Source: Luscinia megarhynchos (lineage: Eukaryota > Chordata > Aves > Passeriformes > Turdidae). Taken from it: a DNA stretch of 64,000 nt. The position numbers and the translations under genes were made by a program. Where the stretch lies: assembly GCA_034336665.1 (NCBI GenBank), contig CM067566.1:25822330-25886329 (forward strand), given 5' to 3'. Position 1 is the first letter of the stretch. Every line of letters begins with the position of its first letter. Below, piece after piece: positions 44,614-58,529 of the stretch. The notes under the pieces are model-generated. The model worked only from the letters and a program-made list of their open reading frames with translations, searched no databases and had not been told where the DNA came from.

Positions 44614-47600
44614 AAGGCCAAAAGAGTCCCCTCATTAAGTTGATGTTTGGGGCACTCTTGGGTTTTTTTTTTGACATTTGACTCAGAAGGTAACCCCTAA
44701 CAAGGCAGGAGGTTTAATTGTAAGGCTGCAGGAGTTTTCCAGAGTTACAAAGATAAATAGGACACAGTGGTTCTGTATTCTATAGCTACACAGAACACAT
44801 GGCAGGATTCAGCTGTGTGAGCTCCAAAGGAACAGTTTGTCTCTTATTGATAAGTATTTGTCATAGACAGATGAAGGAAAACATCAACAAATCCTGGTTA
44901 GCTTTTCAAGCTGGGAGTTAATTTGTCCATAGTTAAACAGAAGATATTTATAGAGGCAATAGCTGGTTGAACAAAATACTTCAGAAGTTTGTTTAGAAGT
45001 GATTGAAATCAGCTGTTGCTGAACTGAAAAGCTAGCCACACAAGCTAAGTCTACAGCCCTTTGTCTGTTGTTGTCTTTCTCTGTCTGTTGTCTGTTAGTG
45101 TAGCGCTTTCTTCTTCCAGCAGCATTACTAACTCAGGGAAATAACATCAATCTCCTGTCTTTCATTGGTGGGTATTAATAATTCAAGAATTAAACTCATC
45201 ATTGAAGAGGGCAATTTAAGTGAATTTTAATGAGAAAAACTCACTGAAAATGAAAAATGCTCCAGTTCTTATATTAAAATGTATTTAAAGTATTTCCATG
45301 TTTGAGAAGTCAAGCACTGAAGCATCAGGAAAACCAGTGCAGCCCCTGGCCAAAGCCCCCTTTGCTAGCAATTGTAAACCTAGTCAAAAGTGAGTGATGT
45401 GGAAGATAACATAGTCCTTCAGCCCTTCCTTTTCAGAGTTCTGCAGGTCAAAATCCACCACTGCAGTAAACTACAATTAAGAAAACGCTGGTGTCAGTGT
45501 GAACCAGGCTGCTCTGTCCCCATCCAGCCCTGCTGGCTGCCCCATATGAATGCTGACCCTTTTTGTTCCAACAGCCCTTCTTCTATCCCCCAGCAAGCTG
45601 TGGAACCAGTACAGTGGCGTGTTTTGTACAAGCTGAGTAGAACAAACAAAAAAAAAGTTATTAGGGTAATGAACTGAACCTGTCTCATGTGAAAAGAATC
45701 TTTCCAGATAATGCACTTCTCAAGGCAGCTATGCTCCACTAGTGCCCTTCCTCTAGGCCATTTCTGTAGTATTTTGCTAAATACAAGCCTTACTTCGACT
45801 CCTATAAGATACTCAAGCAGATCACTGGTTTCAGGGAATTAATCATTATGATGATAAGCGGCAAATTGCTTTTTTTTTTTCTGTTTGTTTTTCTTCCTAC
45901 ATATAAGTAAGTACCATTAGTTAAACAGCATGCTTAACTTGATAATATTTAAATACCCTAGGACAACCCCTCTTATAACATCCTCATTTATGTGACAGTA
46001 GTGACACCTCCACAGCCCAGCCAAACCTTGGCATTCATGTCTAACACCTGCACAGCTCAGAGCTCTGCTCTTCCTTCTCATATTTCCTGGTAGGAACATC
46101 ACAGCCTTGACACCAGGGCTGTCCTATGACTTGATGTCTCCCAATGGTGGATGGTTTTCTGGGAACATACTTCCTTGATGAGTAGCATGAAAAATACATT
46201 CATAACAAAAAATGCCAGAGATGCCTTTAAAAGATTTCCATGCAAGGGGCCTGAATGTGAGGTAAAAGGAAAAACTCTCCATATTTAATATATAAATTAG
46301 AAGATTATTGCTGATGTTTACCCAGATGCCATAAAGCTGGAGCCACTGCACATCTGGGGAGTAGGTGGCTAAATCTTCCTTTCAGTTTCTTCCTGAAAAC
46401 ACAGTCAGAGTAGGCTGGCTGACAGCATGAATAAATCAATGTGCTGTCCACAGGAAATAAGGAGATAGCCAGAATGAAGCATAAATAATGTAATGCTAAC
46501 ATGGAGAGATTATTTCATACATCTTTTTCAGAGGTCAATAGTGAATGGCTTGCTGGAAAACTTCTGAGAGCAGCTCTAAGTGCACAGTTATGAATGATCC
46601 CTTCACCTCCATGCAAAAGGCTGGATTAGCAGGATTCCCCATGGCCACAGGCAGAGGCAGGGAAAGAGGTGGGACACAGAAGACAAGATGGAAAGATCTT
46701 TTGGTGTATTCTATCCTGTCTTTGATAGGGGAATAAAAGAACAAAGACCTTTTGGTTTATCAACATTAATAAAGTGATTTTGTCTTTTCCATAAAACTTT
46801 CCAGATTAAAAGAATGAAGAGTCATGCAGCTTTTTTAATCATCTGCTTTTCCTCATTAAAAAAATTCCCATGTCTTATCTTTGAGAAGAATAGAGTTGCT
46901 TAGTCAAAAAATTTAACCACTTATTCCTTCACAATATTATTTTTCTCTGAGCAAAAAATCTGTTCCCCCTCTACTTGCTTGCACATGGGCACGGAAGGAG
47001 AGGTACCAGCCCAAGGGCAGTATTTGCAAGAGATCTGGGTTGACGTGGAAAACCTTGGCTAATGTCAGCAGAACAGGTGGTCTGGCGTAGCCAGAAGTAC
47101 TACTCAGGGGGTGTCTCAGCAATCCTGTCAGTCATAGCTGGGTGCAATTTTGTCTTATGCTTCCACTGGTACCTGCTTCATGCTGGGGTTTCACTGCTTA
47201 TAACCTTGAAGTCTGTAGAACATCTGGAAGCACTGACTTGCCAGGTACTTTAGGAAGACTGATAGAAGCCCAGGAAGATGGTGAGTGGAGAGCATGGGCT
47301 CCTCAGAAGACTGTTTCCTAACATATTCCATCAGGTTCCAGGAAATAAAATCATTCAGGTGATCAGATTTTCGTCCTTGCTGAGCCAGAAGAGGTCCTGG
47401 TGTTTGCAAAACACTTTGCGAATCCATTGCAAGCCAGATGTACAGGGATGTTGGTTGGAGAGCTCAATCCCTGAGAACCACTATTACAGGAAGCTAAAAC
47501 TCCAATTTGAATTCCAATGACTTCTCATTGGATTATGGACACATTAATAGGTTTCTGAGGCAAAATGATTAGAGGAAAAAGAAATAATGAGATTTTCTGA

Positions 47601-48703
47601 ATCACTACAGTTGTATTTAATGCAAAGCATATGCATGGTCCAAGGGAGAATGCATGGAAGACCCTGGGATAGGCACAGCACCTATTAATCAGAATTTTGG
47701 CTGCTGACAAGGGTGTCTGTTTCCCAATTTGTGTGTTTGAAGTTTTGTTTCTGAAGTAGCTGTGATTGCTAGAAAACTAGAAAACGGAGCTGTGCTAGGA
47801 TAATTTATATTCAGATACTTTTCATGGGTGATGTAATTGTTTATCTGTGAATTTTTAAGTTATATTGTACCAAACCAGCATGTTCATGGGGTATTTTTTG
47901 TGTACTTGTGTCATAATGCTGTCCTCAAACCACGTCCAGTAGCATCTCTGTCCAGTATTAGGAATTTCAAGATACAAGAAAACCAAGACAAAAGGGAACA
48001 TGAGGGATTCTTAAAATTCCAGAAAATTGTCATTGCATTCAGGTGACCAGAGAAATATTCTCTTCTTTTCACTAGCTATGTGGAAGTTTTCCAGGACCCC
48101 GTAGAAGCTCCAAATGTACTTTCTGTCATGGCAGAGCCCTACAGAACTCTGCACATCTATAAAGCTGAAAATTTGGCTGGTTTTGCATGGTCTTATTTTG
48201 CTCTTGTTGATTATCGTCCTTGCTGATTATGCTTCTCTGTTGTGTTTTTTTATTTGTTTGTTTGGGGTTTGTTCGTGTTTTTTTTTAGCATGCAACATGT
48301 TGGAATTTAGATTTAGCCAAGATGGTTAGAGAGGTCTGCCAGCTATTCCAAGATCATCTGTGTTCTGCAAGCTGTTGCAACCACAGACTTTTCTGTTGAC
48401 TCAGACTCTTGTGCTGTAGGTTTTCCCCCATCTTCTTGTCATTGCTTGCTTTTAAAATCCAGCACAGAAAAATAAGTGGGTCCGCTCTTGCACACAAGGG
48501 TAACATCTGTGTGTGTGCAGAATATGATATTCCTTCATGGTGACTTTGATAACTCCTCTGTGCCAAATCTAGATGGTTTCTGATGTCTTTTTATTTTGCT
48601 AAGTGATGGCCAAAATCTCTGAACAATCTTCAATGCTTGTAAGATGACTTTGTCCTTTGCAATTACCAAATGATGAGATGTTGTTCTAGAGCATCTTCCC
48701 TCT

Positions 48704-48728
48704 GCATCAGTCTTTTTTGGACTGATGC
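48704..48728. repeat. Perfect 9-bp inverted repeat with T-rich loop
   Basis: GCATCAGTC (48704-48712), a 7-nt loop of six T and one G, then GACTGATGC (48720-48728). It stands alone in intergenic sequence and I cannot assign it a role. Confidence 0.8.
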
Positions 48729-49435
48729 TCTATGATTGATAATTTCTGAGATAAGGACAGTTCCTAAACAAAACGTATCTTTAAGCTGTGTTGAAGGCAT
48801 TAATTTAAGATCCACCATCAGCAGAGACTCAGGGGCAGTGCAAGGACATGGTGCCCACTGAGCCTGAAGACCAGCGTGTTAGACCTTGCAGTAAAGGCTA
48901 AACAAACCTCAGTCAGAAGAGTCAGGAAACTCTGATGCACAAAGGCATTTGGGCTGAAGCACAAAGATGGAAGATCAGACACAATATCTAGGTGATTACA
49001 AGAAGATTCAGTCAGCCATTGCTGGCTGTGAGCTGTTTGTTATTTTGTGGAAGATTACTCCTTGTATTGAAGGTAGAGAAATGGCTGCCTGAGGTCTCAG
49101 TCAATTCAGCAAGACTAATGTTAGCAACTTCCAGATCAATTTAAAAGCTCCTGGCCTCTTTTGTTTCTTGCAAAGTCTGTTCCTCAAAAGTTAGGTCATG
49201 CCAGTGGTTTGAATTTCTCCTCAAATATGAGAGAAATGCCTACTTGCCTTACAGCTTTCTGTGGTGAAAGCCCCTTATTTTTAAAAGAAGCTTATTGGCT
49301 TTAACATGGAAGTAGTCAAAAAACAAGATGACTGTTTATTATCATACAGTCACAAGGCACGTTTTCTAACACCTGTCCCAGAAAACTCTCTGGTGCCTTT
49401 CTCCTAGTGTCACTCTGACTCTGTCTGTGTTACCT

Positions 49436-49556
49436 TGGACAGGCTCAAGAAGTGGGTGCGTGGAAATCTCATGAGATTTAGGAAGCCCAAGGGCAGGGTG
49501 CTGCACCTGGGTTCAGGGTGTGAGCCTGCTCAGCTTCATGCTTGGGGAGGAGTGGA
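49436..49556 (+). repeat. CR1 LINE fragment (ORF2 C-terminal end)
   Basis: The frame reads DRLKKWVRGNLMRFRKPKG- and VLHLGSG, close to the CR1 ORF2 end (NLMRFNKAKC-VLHLG type), with 'cacctgggttcagggtg' in nucleotide register. It is short and interrupted. The 125-codon open frame starting at 49435 runs through it and is not a gene. Confidence 0.75.
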
Positions 49557-52500
49557 AGTCTGCAATGGCCTGATGAAACCAAGACCAGTCTGGTCTCCCT
49601 GTAACCATGCTTCCAGCAGCTGTTTAAGGAAAGGGAGCATGGTAGAGGAGTTATTCTTCTCCTGTACACCCTTGCAGCCTTTGGGATCTGCTGTCCCAGA
49701 AGAGACAAGGCTTTGGGAAATCAGATGCTTCAGGTGCAAGAAAGGTAAAGTTCACAGAATTCCCTACCAGCCCTGGTATTTCCATATTACTGATTTCTCA
49801 ACCGTGGTATGAGCCAACATCCTACAGGCTGTTTGGTGACCCTCAATTCACCAAACTAATTAAAGTCAGTTAAGTTGAAGTCAGACTCTAACTTGGGTTC
49901 TGGGCTGTGGTTTGGTATGGTTTCTGTGAGTTAGTGACCATAATCCTGACGATTAATTTTTTTCTGATGATTTCTATGCTTGTGTTGACCGTACTGCTGT
50001 TGCTCCAGAAACGAACAATAACTATACTTTATGTTAATTTGCTTTGAGGTATTAGCCACAGCTAATAATTCTGCCCTCTCTAGGCTTTTGTTTTCTTTAG
50101 AAAACAGTTTAAAGATTGTGTGGTGCTCTTGTTCTGTTTTTGGCCAGACTCCAGCAAAACAAAGTCTAGAAATTACATTCTAATTAGAGCAGTCCTTTGC
50201 TGAGAGCTATCAAGTTATGAAGCATATCTATGTTTTCAACTCTGAACTTCCTTCCTGAGGACATTATATGTTTTAATGAAAATGAACATGATTTCTTTAG
50301 CATTTTTTTCCTCTTCATGAACCACAGAGATAAGGTCTGTCACATATGTTGTGTATCAGAGAAGCACTCAAACGGTTAAGAGAAAACCAAAGTATTTCAG
50401 TCAGCCTGTTTCATTGTGAAAATTTTTTATTTATTTAGCAAGGGGGGAAAAAAACTGACATTAGCTGCAGGCCCTGCCAAAATAGACATTTGTTTTCCAT
50501 TAGCTGCACATATGCTTTCCTAAGGGCTTACTATGAACTGAGATGCAGCTCTGGGCATAGATCTGGTTTATGTAAGGTATTTTTATAAAGATAAGTAAAC
50601 TTCACATTCAGGAGTTTCCTGTCTCTTCTAATTCTGCATTGATTACCTCTCTACTTAACACCCACAGGCTGTGGGCCTGTCTCACCTGGTGAGAGGTGTC
50701 CCAGAATAGGAGGGAGTAGTGTACTTAAGTGGCCTCAAAGATCGTACAACAAATTAGAGAATACTAAGCTATTTACAGCTTTGGTGTCATTCTCAAGGCT
50801 AAAAATATGCTCCATCCAGTCTCAGGTGAGTCTTGTAGAGAAAGGCATGATTCTTCAGCACATCTACTTAGCAATCTACAGCAAGTGGAGGAAAACTTTC
50901 TTCCAGACAATTTTTATTTTTAGCTGAAGTGACCTGGAAGCAATCCATTGGCCAGTCTGTTACCAGCAACTTAGTCCATGCATGAGTAGTAACTTCCTTT
51001 GAAATCAGATTTTCACATGTTCCAGGTGCAGGAAGCAGTTCATGGATGGCCACATGGATGCCAGAGGACTCCAGAAGTAGTTATTACTTATAGTTTTAGA
51101 CTGAAAAATGTTTGAAAGTAAAATTTACCACAGACTTCAGTTGCTACATTTTCTCTAGTGGTAGGCAACACGAGTGCCATGAGATGCCACTGCCTGTGAA
51201 GAATCAGATCATTGATTCTTATTATAAAACCCAATATAAATATCAAGAAGAGAAAGCAGAATACAGTGGTCTTCACTACAACAACTCCTGAATGAAAGTG
51301 AATTGCTGGAAAGCTGAACTCCAGAAACACCTTGTCAGCCCCCAGGCTCCCAGGCTGCAGCCTGTACCCCATCATGAAGAGCTGGAGGAAACAATAGGGT
51401 TTTCAGCCTTGTGTAGCTGAGAGATCTGTGTGAGCTGTGCCTCACCAGCAAATCCCTCCTGAGAAAGCCCCTGTGAGGCTCCTGCTGCTGTCTGGAATGA
51501 TGGCAGAGGAAAGTGGACAGAAAGCAGGTTAGTGCAGTTCAAAGTAGTCAAAGTAGGCGGGGTATCTGGTTTTAATCACATCCCCAGCTGGAGGTTAGTG
51601 GCCAAATTTGGGTCTACCAGCTGAGCCTGGCACAGTAAATGGAGGAAATTCTGCTGTTTCTGTCTGTGTGGTCTCTTCACAGAGGGTTTGGTCTTGGGTT
51701 GGAAAGGTGAACATCTGAAAATGAGGTGTGACACTAGCTGAAGTGAGACAGGACATCATTATGGAAGTATTCTGTGCAGAAGATGAGCATGGCCAGAAAA
51801 GCCCTGCTCACTTCAGGACAGCCTCCACTGTGAGCAGACACATCAGCTTGTGGGCAGCCCTCAGGGATCTCCATTCACAGATTGTCAAGAAAATGCAGTG
51901 ATCAGAATAGGAGTTAATTATTTTCCAGTCTTGTGGAGGAGACACCAAGAAGACATAAATTACCTCTGTGATGAAAGAAGAGACTAAATAGGAAAATCCT
52001 TAACCAGAAAAATTCAGCAATCTGTAGCTTAGGTTTCATTTTGTACAGTATAGTATGATGCAGGCAATGCTGGGGTTCTTTGCTGTTTAAAATTTTGATG
52101 AGGCTGATATTTGTCATGCTCATGCTGCATGCAGTATAGAGAATGAGATAAGTTAATGACATCACTGAGATATCACAATGGCTTTCAAAGCAAGAGAGAT
52201 TCCTCCTCAATGGTATTGTGATCCCTCATTGTTTGTTGGGTTGATTATCTTAAGTGAACACCACATTGTGGAAACAAAAATTCCTTCACCAATCTTAAAA
52301 CCTGAAATTAAATGAGAATATAGTATTTTCCTAATTTTAAGGTTTTTGTTGTTGTTATTGTTTAGGTTTTTTTGAGTTTTTTGGTTGTTTTTTTTTTACT
52401 TTCTCTCTCAGGCCCATTATCGTCATCAGAAATTATTCAAGTGTGAGATAAATCAAGAGTCATATATGACTGAAATAAAACTACTGAAGTTTGACAACTT

Positions 52501-52935
52501 TTTTCTTCTGTAGAATACCTGAGATTGAGAGGAGGAGATACTCCTGTTCATATTTGGTTTTGGTCAAATCACTTTGGAAAAAAATAGGACATTGGTCCCA
52601 TCTCATGAGTGGTCTTAACCATGTAGACAGGCACCACTTAAAGTTTGATGTCCATCAAGGTCTTGTGCTGTTCTCTGATTTGGCTGCTCTGGCAATGGAC
52701 TTAACCTCCTGTTCCCAAGGACTACAGCCTGCAAAGCTTTTTTTTTCTGTATGTGCTGGGGCAACCTCCAGTGTCTCAGTGCAGGGAATAGATTCTGGGA
52801 GCTTACAACCAAACTAACCTCTGCTAATTCCATGAGAAAATGTGGATGACATGTAGAGCAAGTCGCAGTTCTCATGATGAGACTTATGGAGGGGGGAGAT
52901 ATTTCAGAGGCAAATGTAGACAAGTATAACTTGCC
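49557..52935. other. Intergenic region, nothing recognised
   Basis: No exon, RNA gene or known repeat identified. T-rich low-complexity sequence occurs near 52,340-52,400. Confidence 0.55.
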
Positions 52936-53116
52936 AGGCTCCCCAGGGAAGTGGTCACAGCACCAAGCCTGACAGAGTTCAAGGAACGTTTGGCCAGTGC
53001 TCTCAGACACATGGTGTGACTCTTGATCATGTCCTGTGCAGGGCCAGGAGTTGGACTTCATGAACCTTGAGGGTGCCTTCCAACTCAACTTATCCTCTGA
53101 TTGTGTAATTCTGGGA
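52936..53116 (+). repeat. CR1 LINE 3' end
   Basis: Typical CR1 3' UTR text in plus orientation: 'aggctccccagggaagtggt', 'cagagttcaagga', 'ctctcagacacatggtgtga', 'ggccaggagttggac', 'ttccaactca', ending in decayed copies of the terminal ATTCT-type short repeat. It is truncated at its 5' side, as most CR1 copies are. Confidence 0.9.
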
Positions 53117-56065
53117 TAAATGCCTTGGGTATGCCTAGCTGTTCAGAAGCAGCTGAAAAGATGTTTGCTAAACAATGGCAAATGCTTTTTTGGGGGGTCC
53201 AAATAGGACCAAATCCCCTTTTTTTCCATGAAAGAGAGTATTATAAAGATGTACTCTGTTTTCTTCAGTGTTTGTTTAAAAGCTTTAGTCAGCTATATAA
53301 TATTTTTTGCCAAAATAAATAATGGATACAAATTCTCTAACATCTGAGTTCTTTTAGCTTAAGGAATTTTATTTCATCTTTCAATAGGATTTTTTGGCAA
53401 ATTATGTTTTCCACCTATATTCAGTAGCAAGGACTTTGTGCTTTCCAGGTCAGTAACTCACATAAGATGGTCCAAATGAGATCATGAATTTTTATCTATG
53501 CCTTTTTATTTTCTAGGCACATATGTTCCCTTTCCTAAAACATGTTCCTTCTGAGTAACTTATGCCAGCTCACCTTCTGGTCAAAAAGAACAGGGCAAAA
53601 ATTATTTCAGGACTTTCATTTTCTTAAAAAAATAAAATTGAAACTTGCTTTTAGGTTGCAGAAAAATGTATATTTTATAATTTTAAAAAGGCATGTAGAG
53701 ACTTCATTAATACAAACTTGGGCTTAAATCAAGTATTACTTTAGCTAAGCCCTCAGCTGTGTTTTTCCATGAGGTTCAGGTTCACTGGTGTCCCAGTGCT
53801 GGTGAGAGCACTGGGGCAGGAATCTTAAAGGCCATGTCTGGTGTTTCTGTCACCTTCCTGAGCATGTCCCAGACTGCCACTGCTGTGTAGGGATGGTGCT
53901 GTGGCCAGTATGTCAGCCCTGTCATGTCCCTTTGCCAGCATGGCAGGCATGACACATGGCAAGAATTTTGTGGGTGATGTGCTCCTAGAGACTGAGAGAG
54001 ACCCGGCACAATCAGTTGTTTATCTGAGCCAATACTAGGATCTCCTAAACCTGAAGGAAATAAGGGCAGCAGTTTTAGAGGGACCACTGGAGTTCTGCCC
54101 TTTGGCCATCTGAGAAGGATAGAGGCAAACCCAGGTCCCAGTGCTAGGACCAGCTTTTGTTCTCAAGCTTGTACTAACATCCTTTCCCAGAATGCACCCT
54201 TTTGCTTGAACACACAGCACATGTAGTCTGTACATATGTCTCAGGCTGCATAAAGAAACTGCCTGTTTCTACCTGTAAGCCTACCTGGATGCTGTCAGGT
54301 CAGAATGGATGGTCTCTGTTGGGCAGCAGAGCTGACACTCTTCCATGCTTCCCCATGGAGGAGAGCAATAAGCTCTAGGAGAGCAATAAGCCATTCCCTC
54401 CTACATGGGGAGCAGGACAGAGGAGCAGATGGAATACCTGCAATATCCAAGATGGCCCTCCTGCCTGGAAGGAAAATGGGAATGGGGACCCTCAGGGGTG
54501 TCTGCAGAGCAGTGTGCCTGGCATGGGGTCAGCACACTCAGCAGCTTGTGGGTGCAGTGGGATTGCCAGCTAATGTGTTGACAATTCCCATGTCTTTGCC
54601 AAACAGCCATCTGGGCAAGCTGGGTGTCTTGCTGCCTGAGTTCATTGGCTCCTAAGATGTTCCAACAGATGGATTTGCCTTTAGCAGATGGATGAGGAAA
54701 TATCTAAGATGTTGTCTGCCTTTCTGGAGGGTTATCTCCCAAGGAAATCCCTTGGCAATGGTGGATTTGGGTAATGAGGAAGCTGCTGGATGTGGGGGCT
54801 GAGAGGGGATCCTGGCAGTGATTTTTTTTTCGTTTGCTTTTGCCTTTGTGGGGTGGGCTGTCCCAGCCACAAATGTACATGTTGTGATGACAGAGCCTTG
54901 ACGACTCGTGTGGTGAGCCCCAGGGGACTGGTGCTAATTTTGTTATGCTGTGAATTCTGCAGAACACCTTGGGGCTGGGACATTGTGCTATCACCTTTTG
55001 GTCCTCATTGCCTTTAAAGGCCAGATCACGGCATAGGCTGTCCTTCTCAGGGTTATCAACCTCAGAGTCCTCTCATATGGATGTCCTTGATGGCTGACAG
55101 ATTCAGAGGGGTTCCAGGAAGCCCCACCAGTGTGGGAGAGGTCTGTCTAAAAGCATGTACCCCTGGAACAGGCTGTTCCTTATTTCTTTTGGCCAGCAGA
55201 GATAAGTGAGCTTGCTGTGAGCATGTGTGCCCAGCTGTATAGACATCACCTCAGTGTTTAAATTTGCATCTAATCTGGCTTTGGTGAGTAAGTGTGACTC
55301 CAGCCCAGGACTCCATGCCTTGAGCCCTGGCTCCACTATACAGGACAGTTTACCAGTAGCCCCGATTGCAAGGGCTGACACCCGATACTCATTTGCTTCC
55401 TGGTCCCCATAGTGTTGGGAAGTGTGGAATGACTGCCTGGACTCATGCCTTGCCAGCAGTCTCTGTGCAAGGCCCCTGTGGCTGCTTTCATTTAGCAAAA
55501 TGAAAAGGTGTTTACAACAGTCAGCATTAGGTGTTTTTTGGTTTAAAACATGTATCTGTTCTCTGGGCGAGTTCTCTAGGTGTGCTTAGGTGTGTTATGC
55601 CCTTACTGTCTATGGACTGCAGGTGTGCAACTCACCTGTGTTCAACCTCTGCATGGGCAGCATATTCCTATCTCCAAGGGTGAATGGGTAGTTTGTGTGG
55701 GAAGCAGGCAGCCTCTGAGAGTCTGGGGAATGAACTGGAGGTTTGGGATTCAGAATAGCTGGGAGCTGGCCCCTAATCCTTTGGCTGTGGAACCCTTTTG
55801 TTCTTCCCTCACATGGTTTCACCTGCAAATATGGCAGAATGTTCAGATGTGGACATGTCCTTCCTGGCACAGCCTTGTTGATAGGAAGTCTCACTCCAAG
55901 AGGTGTCCTTGTCTCCCTGAAAGGGTGCATGAACACAGGTGTCCTGGGGATAGTAGCAAAAGAATGGACAATTTCTGGTGTGATGCAGCATATCCCACCT
56001 TTTTGGCAAAGAGATGGGAAGCACTAGAGGCTTGCTGTGATTGACAGGAGATTGCTGTGTCTGAG
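53117..56065. other. Intergenic region, nothing recognised
   Basis: Slightly higher GC between 53.8 and 56 kb produces many overlapping short open frames on both strands. None resembles a known protein or shows splice structure. Confidence 0.55.
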
Positions 56066-56204
56066 GTTATCACAGAATATTCTGAGTTGGAAGGGGACCC
56101 ACAGGGATCCTCGAGTCCAGATCTTAAGTGAATGCCACATTTGGGGATCAAATCCATAACCTGGGTGATATTAACATCATGCTCTGACCAACTGAGCTGA
56201 AGCA
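56066..56204 (-). mobile_element. tRNA-Ile-derived SINE with CR1-type tail (TguSINE1-like)
   Basis: On the minus strand the head (56204 down to about 56130) reads AGCTCAGTTGGTCAGAGCAT, the A box of a tRNA-Ile type promoter. An anticodon-arm remnant and a B-box-like GGATTTGATCC follow. The tail (about 56133 to 56066) carries GGATCCCTGTGGGTCCC- and TTCCAACTCAGAATATTCT, as in CR1 3' ends. This head-tail structure is that of TguSINE1, first described in zebra finch. The B box has decayed, so the copy is old. Confidence 0.82.
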
Positions 56205-58529
56205 GAAGCCCAGAACACATGCTCAATGGGACAATGATCAAGGGAACAAGGAGAAAAGGGCAACTAAATAAACTGATGGAGGAAGAGGAGACATTTGACA
56301 AGGAATGGAATAGGATAATTCGGGGATATTCCTGTTCCGATGAAGTGAGACAAAAAATGGGAGTGCTTGCAGCAACCAATGAAGATCTAAAGGATGGAAA
56401 TGTGAATGATTTGAAACTTTGGAAAAGTAGTTAAGGTTAGTACTGAGGAGTAGGCAGGCCTTCACAGGACTGAAGGAGCTTTGGGCTTTGGAGGTTCCCT
56501 AGAAAGACCAGATAAAATACTTCCAGGCACAATAAAACCATTTATTTGTGGAGGAACTGTTGGCTAGATGAGAAGTGCAGTGGTGACACCTCTGGCTTAC
56601 CAAGATGAACTGATGAAGTGATCAGCATCCTGGCTGCCATGGACAGGAACCTTTTTTAGCAAAATATGATCAGGTTGGCTCTGGCCAATTTGGAGCTTGT
56701 CAGCCAATGTGAACAAAGACTGCAAGTGCCAAAATGTCAGCTACACACTGAAAGAGTCAAAGACTAAAGAAGAAACATGGTCTGTGGACATGGAATTTAG
56801 CCAGCTAAAGGACTTGGGTAAGACATGAAACTTTTATGTATTTCCTATTCTATTTATAACCTTGCATGCTGCAGAGAGAAGAATTCATAGTTACAGCTCA
56901 TAACTCCTTAACACGTTTTCTTAACTACAGTGCTAGAGCTCAAATAAATGTGTAGGAGGATGTTGAATTTTTGAGCAATTAATGAAACTTGTAGAAGGAG
57001 CCTGCAGGAGAGCATGACTCTGCAGAGGTGACCTCAGCTCTCCAAAGAGAGGCAGAAATTTCCAGAACCAAAATGGGTTTTTGAGTTCACCACTCCAGGA
57101 GAGGCTGCCTGGGGAGGATCTCCCAGCAGACTGAGAAAAGTCTCAGGGACTCAAGGTGAATCCTGGATCACTGTGATTGCAAAAAGGCCAGCAAGAACTT
57201 TTTTGTGCTTTCTGAAACAATACCTCCTTTATGCAAGAAATTAATGAATTCAGGGTCTCCATTCCAGTTAGGGAGGAAAACTTAAAATATGTTTTTAATT
57301 TGCAACAAATCAGAAATCTCATTGTTTATGCTATAAGACTGGTGATAAGGTACAAAGCAAGCTCTTGTTTTGTCTTTTAAAGGTAATGGCCACCACAGAA
57401 CTGGGATTTTTTCCTATCTGGTGTTCCAGACATGGATGGTTTTACTTGGTGTGCCATAGTTACTATGGCAGTCCTTTACCTTCAGCATGAGCATCACAGT
57501 TGTCCATCATTCTCCTGTCACTGCTGAGATGTCACTACTGAGTGAACTACTGTTCCTACACAGGCATAGTCACCCTTGCATTGATAATTTTTGAAAACAT
57601 TTTTTTTTCTGAAATTATAGAAAAGAAATATAATGATGAGAGAGAGCTGTGGTAGTTCTGGGACAAAGTCCCTACACCTGGTTTTCAGTTTGAGAGAACT
57701 GATGAATGAAGGAAACATCCTACATCCAAATGTCTGTTATCAATTAGCCCCCTTCACTTGACTTTTTCTAGCAGAGAGAAGCATTGCAAGGATGGGGGTT
57801 TTGATTAGCAAACAGCTGAGCATCTTGGGGGCTCCCTTAGTCCAGTCATGCACCAGAACGATCTAATTAACATAAAAACAGGGCTATAGAAGGCAGCTGC
57901 TAGGAAGGGTACAACGGAAAGGATACTTTGCAGGATGAGGCTGTTATGTGTGTTTGTCTGGGACTTCCACTTTCTGGAGGAAAAGAGTGTTCTGGATGGA
58001 GAAACTGTGGGGTTAGGCATGCAAATAAGCATGGATAATGTGAGAAAAGGGTTGCCTTTTTATGAGTAAGTATGGTGCTTAAACCAATTCCTGAGAGAGA
58101 AAAGGACTGATTAGCCTGAAGTGGAGAGCGGTTGAGTGGCTTAAAGGTGAGGTGGCTCCCTGTTGTGGGACAGAAGGGCACTCCCAGATTTGGTCACAGA
58201 TTTAAGTATCTGAGGAGCTATGAGAGTTCAGCTATTATTGTCCTGTGCTTGAGGAAGTGCTTGGAGAAAAGCTAAAGAGATTAATTACTAAGGGTGCTGC
58301 TGGTGAGTAGAGTATTTAGAAGTGTTAGGGGTGACATGTTGTGAAGCTCTGACCTGTTCATCTCTCCAGTGCTTATAAGAGGTGGTGGAATCAAAAGACA
58401 AAGAAGTGTGGCCATCCTGTCCTGCACAGGTCAGTGATATAAAAGCATTGATACTGGATTTCTCTCTTGTGCTGCAAGAGAAATAGCACTTGGGAGGGAA
58501 AAAAGTGAATTGTCACCAAATTGTTAATT
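56205..58529. other. Intergenic region, nothing recognised
   Basis: No supported gene. The open frame at 56219-56434 has a charged composition but no recognised family and no splice signals in register. Confidence 0.5.

Larger units (their letters stand above)
33551..49435. other. Intergenic region, no gene recognised
   Basis: About 16 kb of AT-rich sequence without recognisable exons. A large gene-poor gap lies downstream of SPATA18 in other vertebrates, so this is expected. It includes T-rich tracts near 40.8 kb and 48.25 kb. It also contains two motif-dense stretches (36,980-37,130 and 41,580-41,700), listed separately. Open frames here are all short and without family resemblance. Confidence 0.6.

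Noticed and set aside
52491..53088. Open frames of 108 and 157 codons as genes
   Set aside because: They overlap a CR1 3' end and unremarkable intergenic sequence, with no family match or splice structure.
56130..56204. A tRNA-Ile gene on the minus strand
   Set aside because: The arms are decayed and a CR1-type tail follows directly, so it is a SINE, not a functional tRNA.
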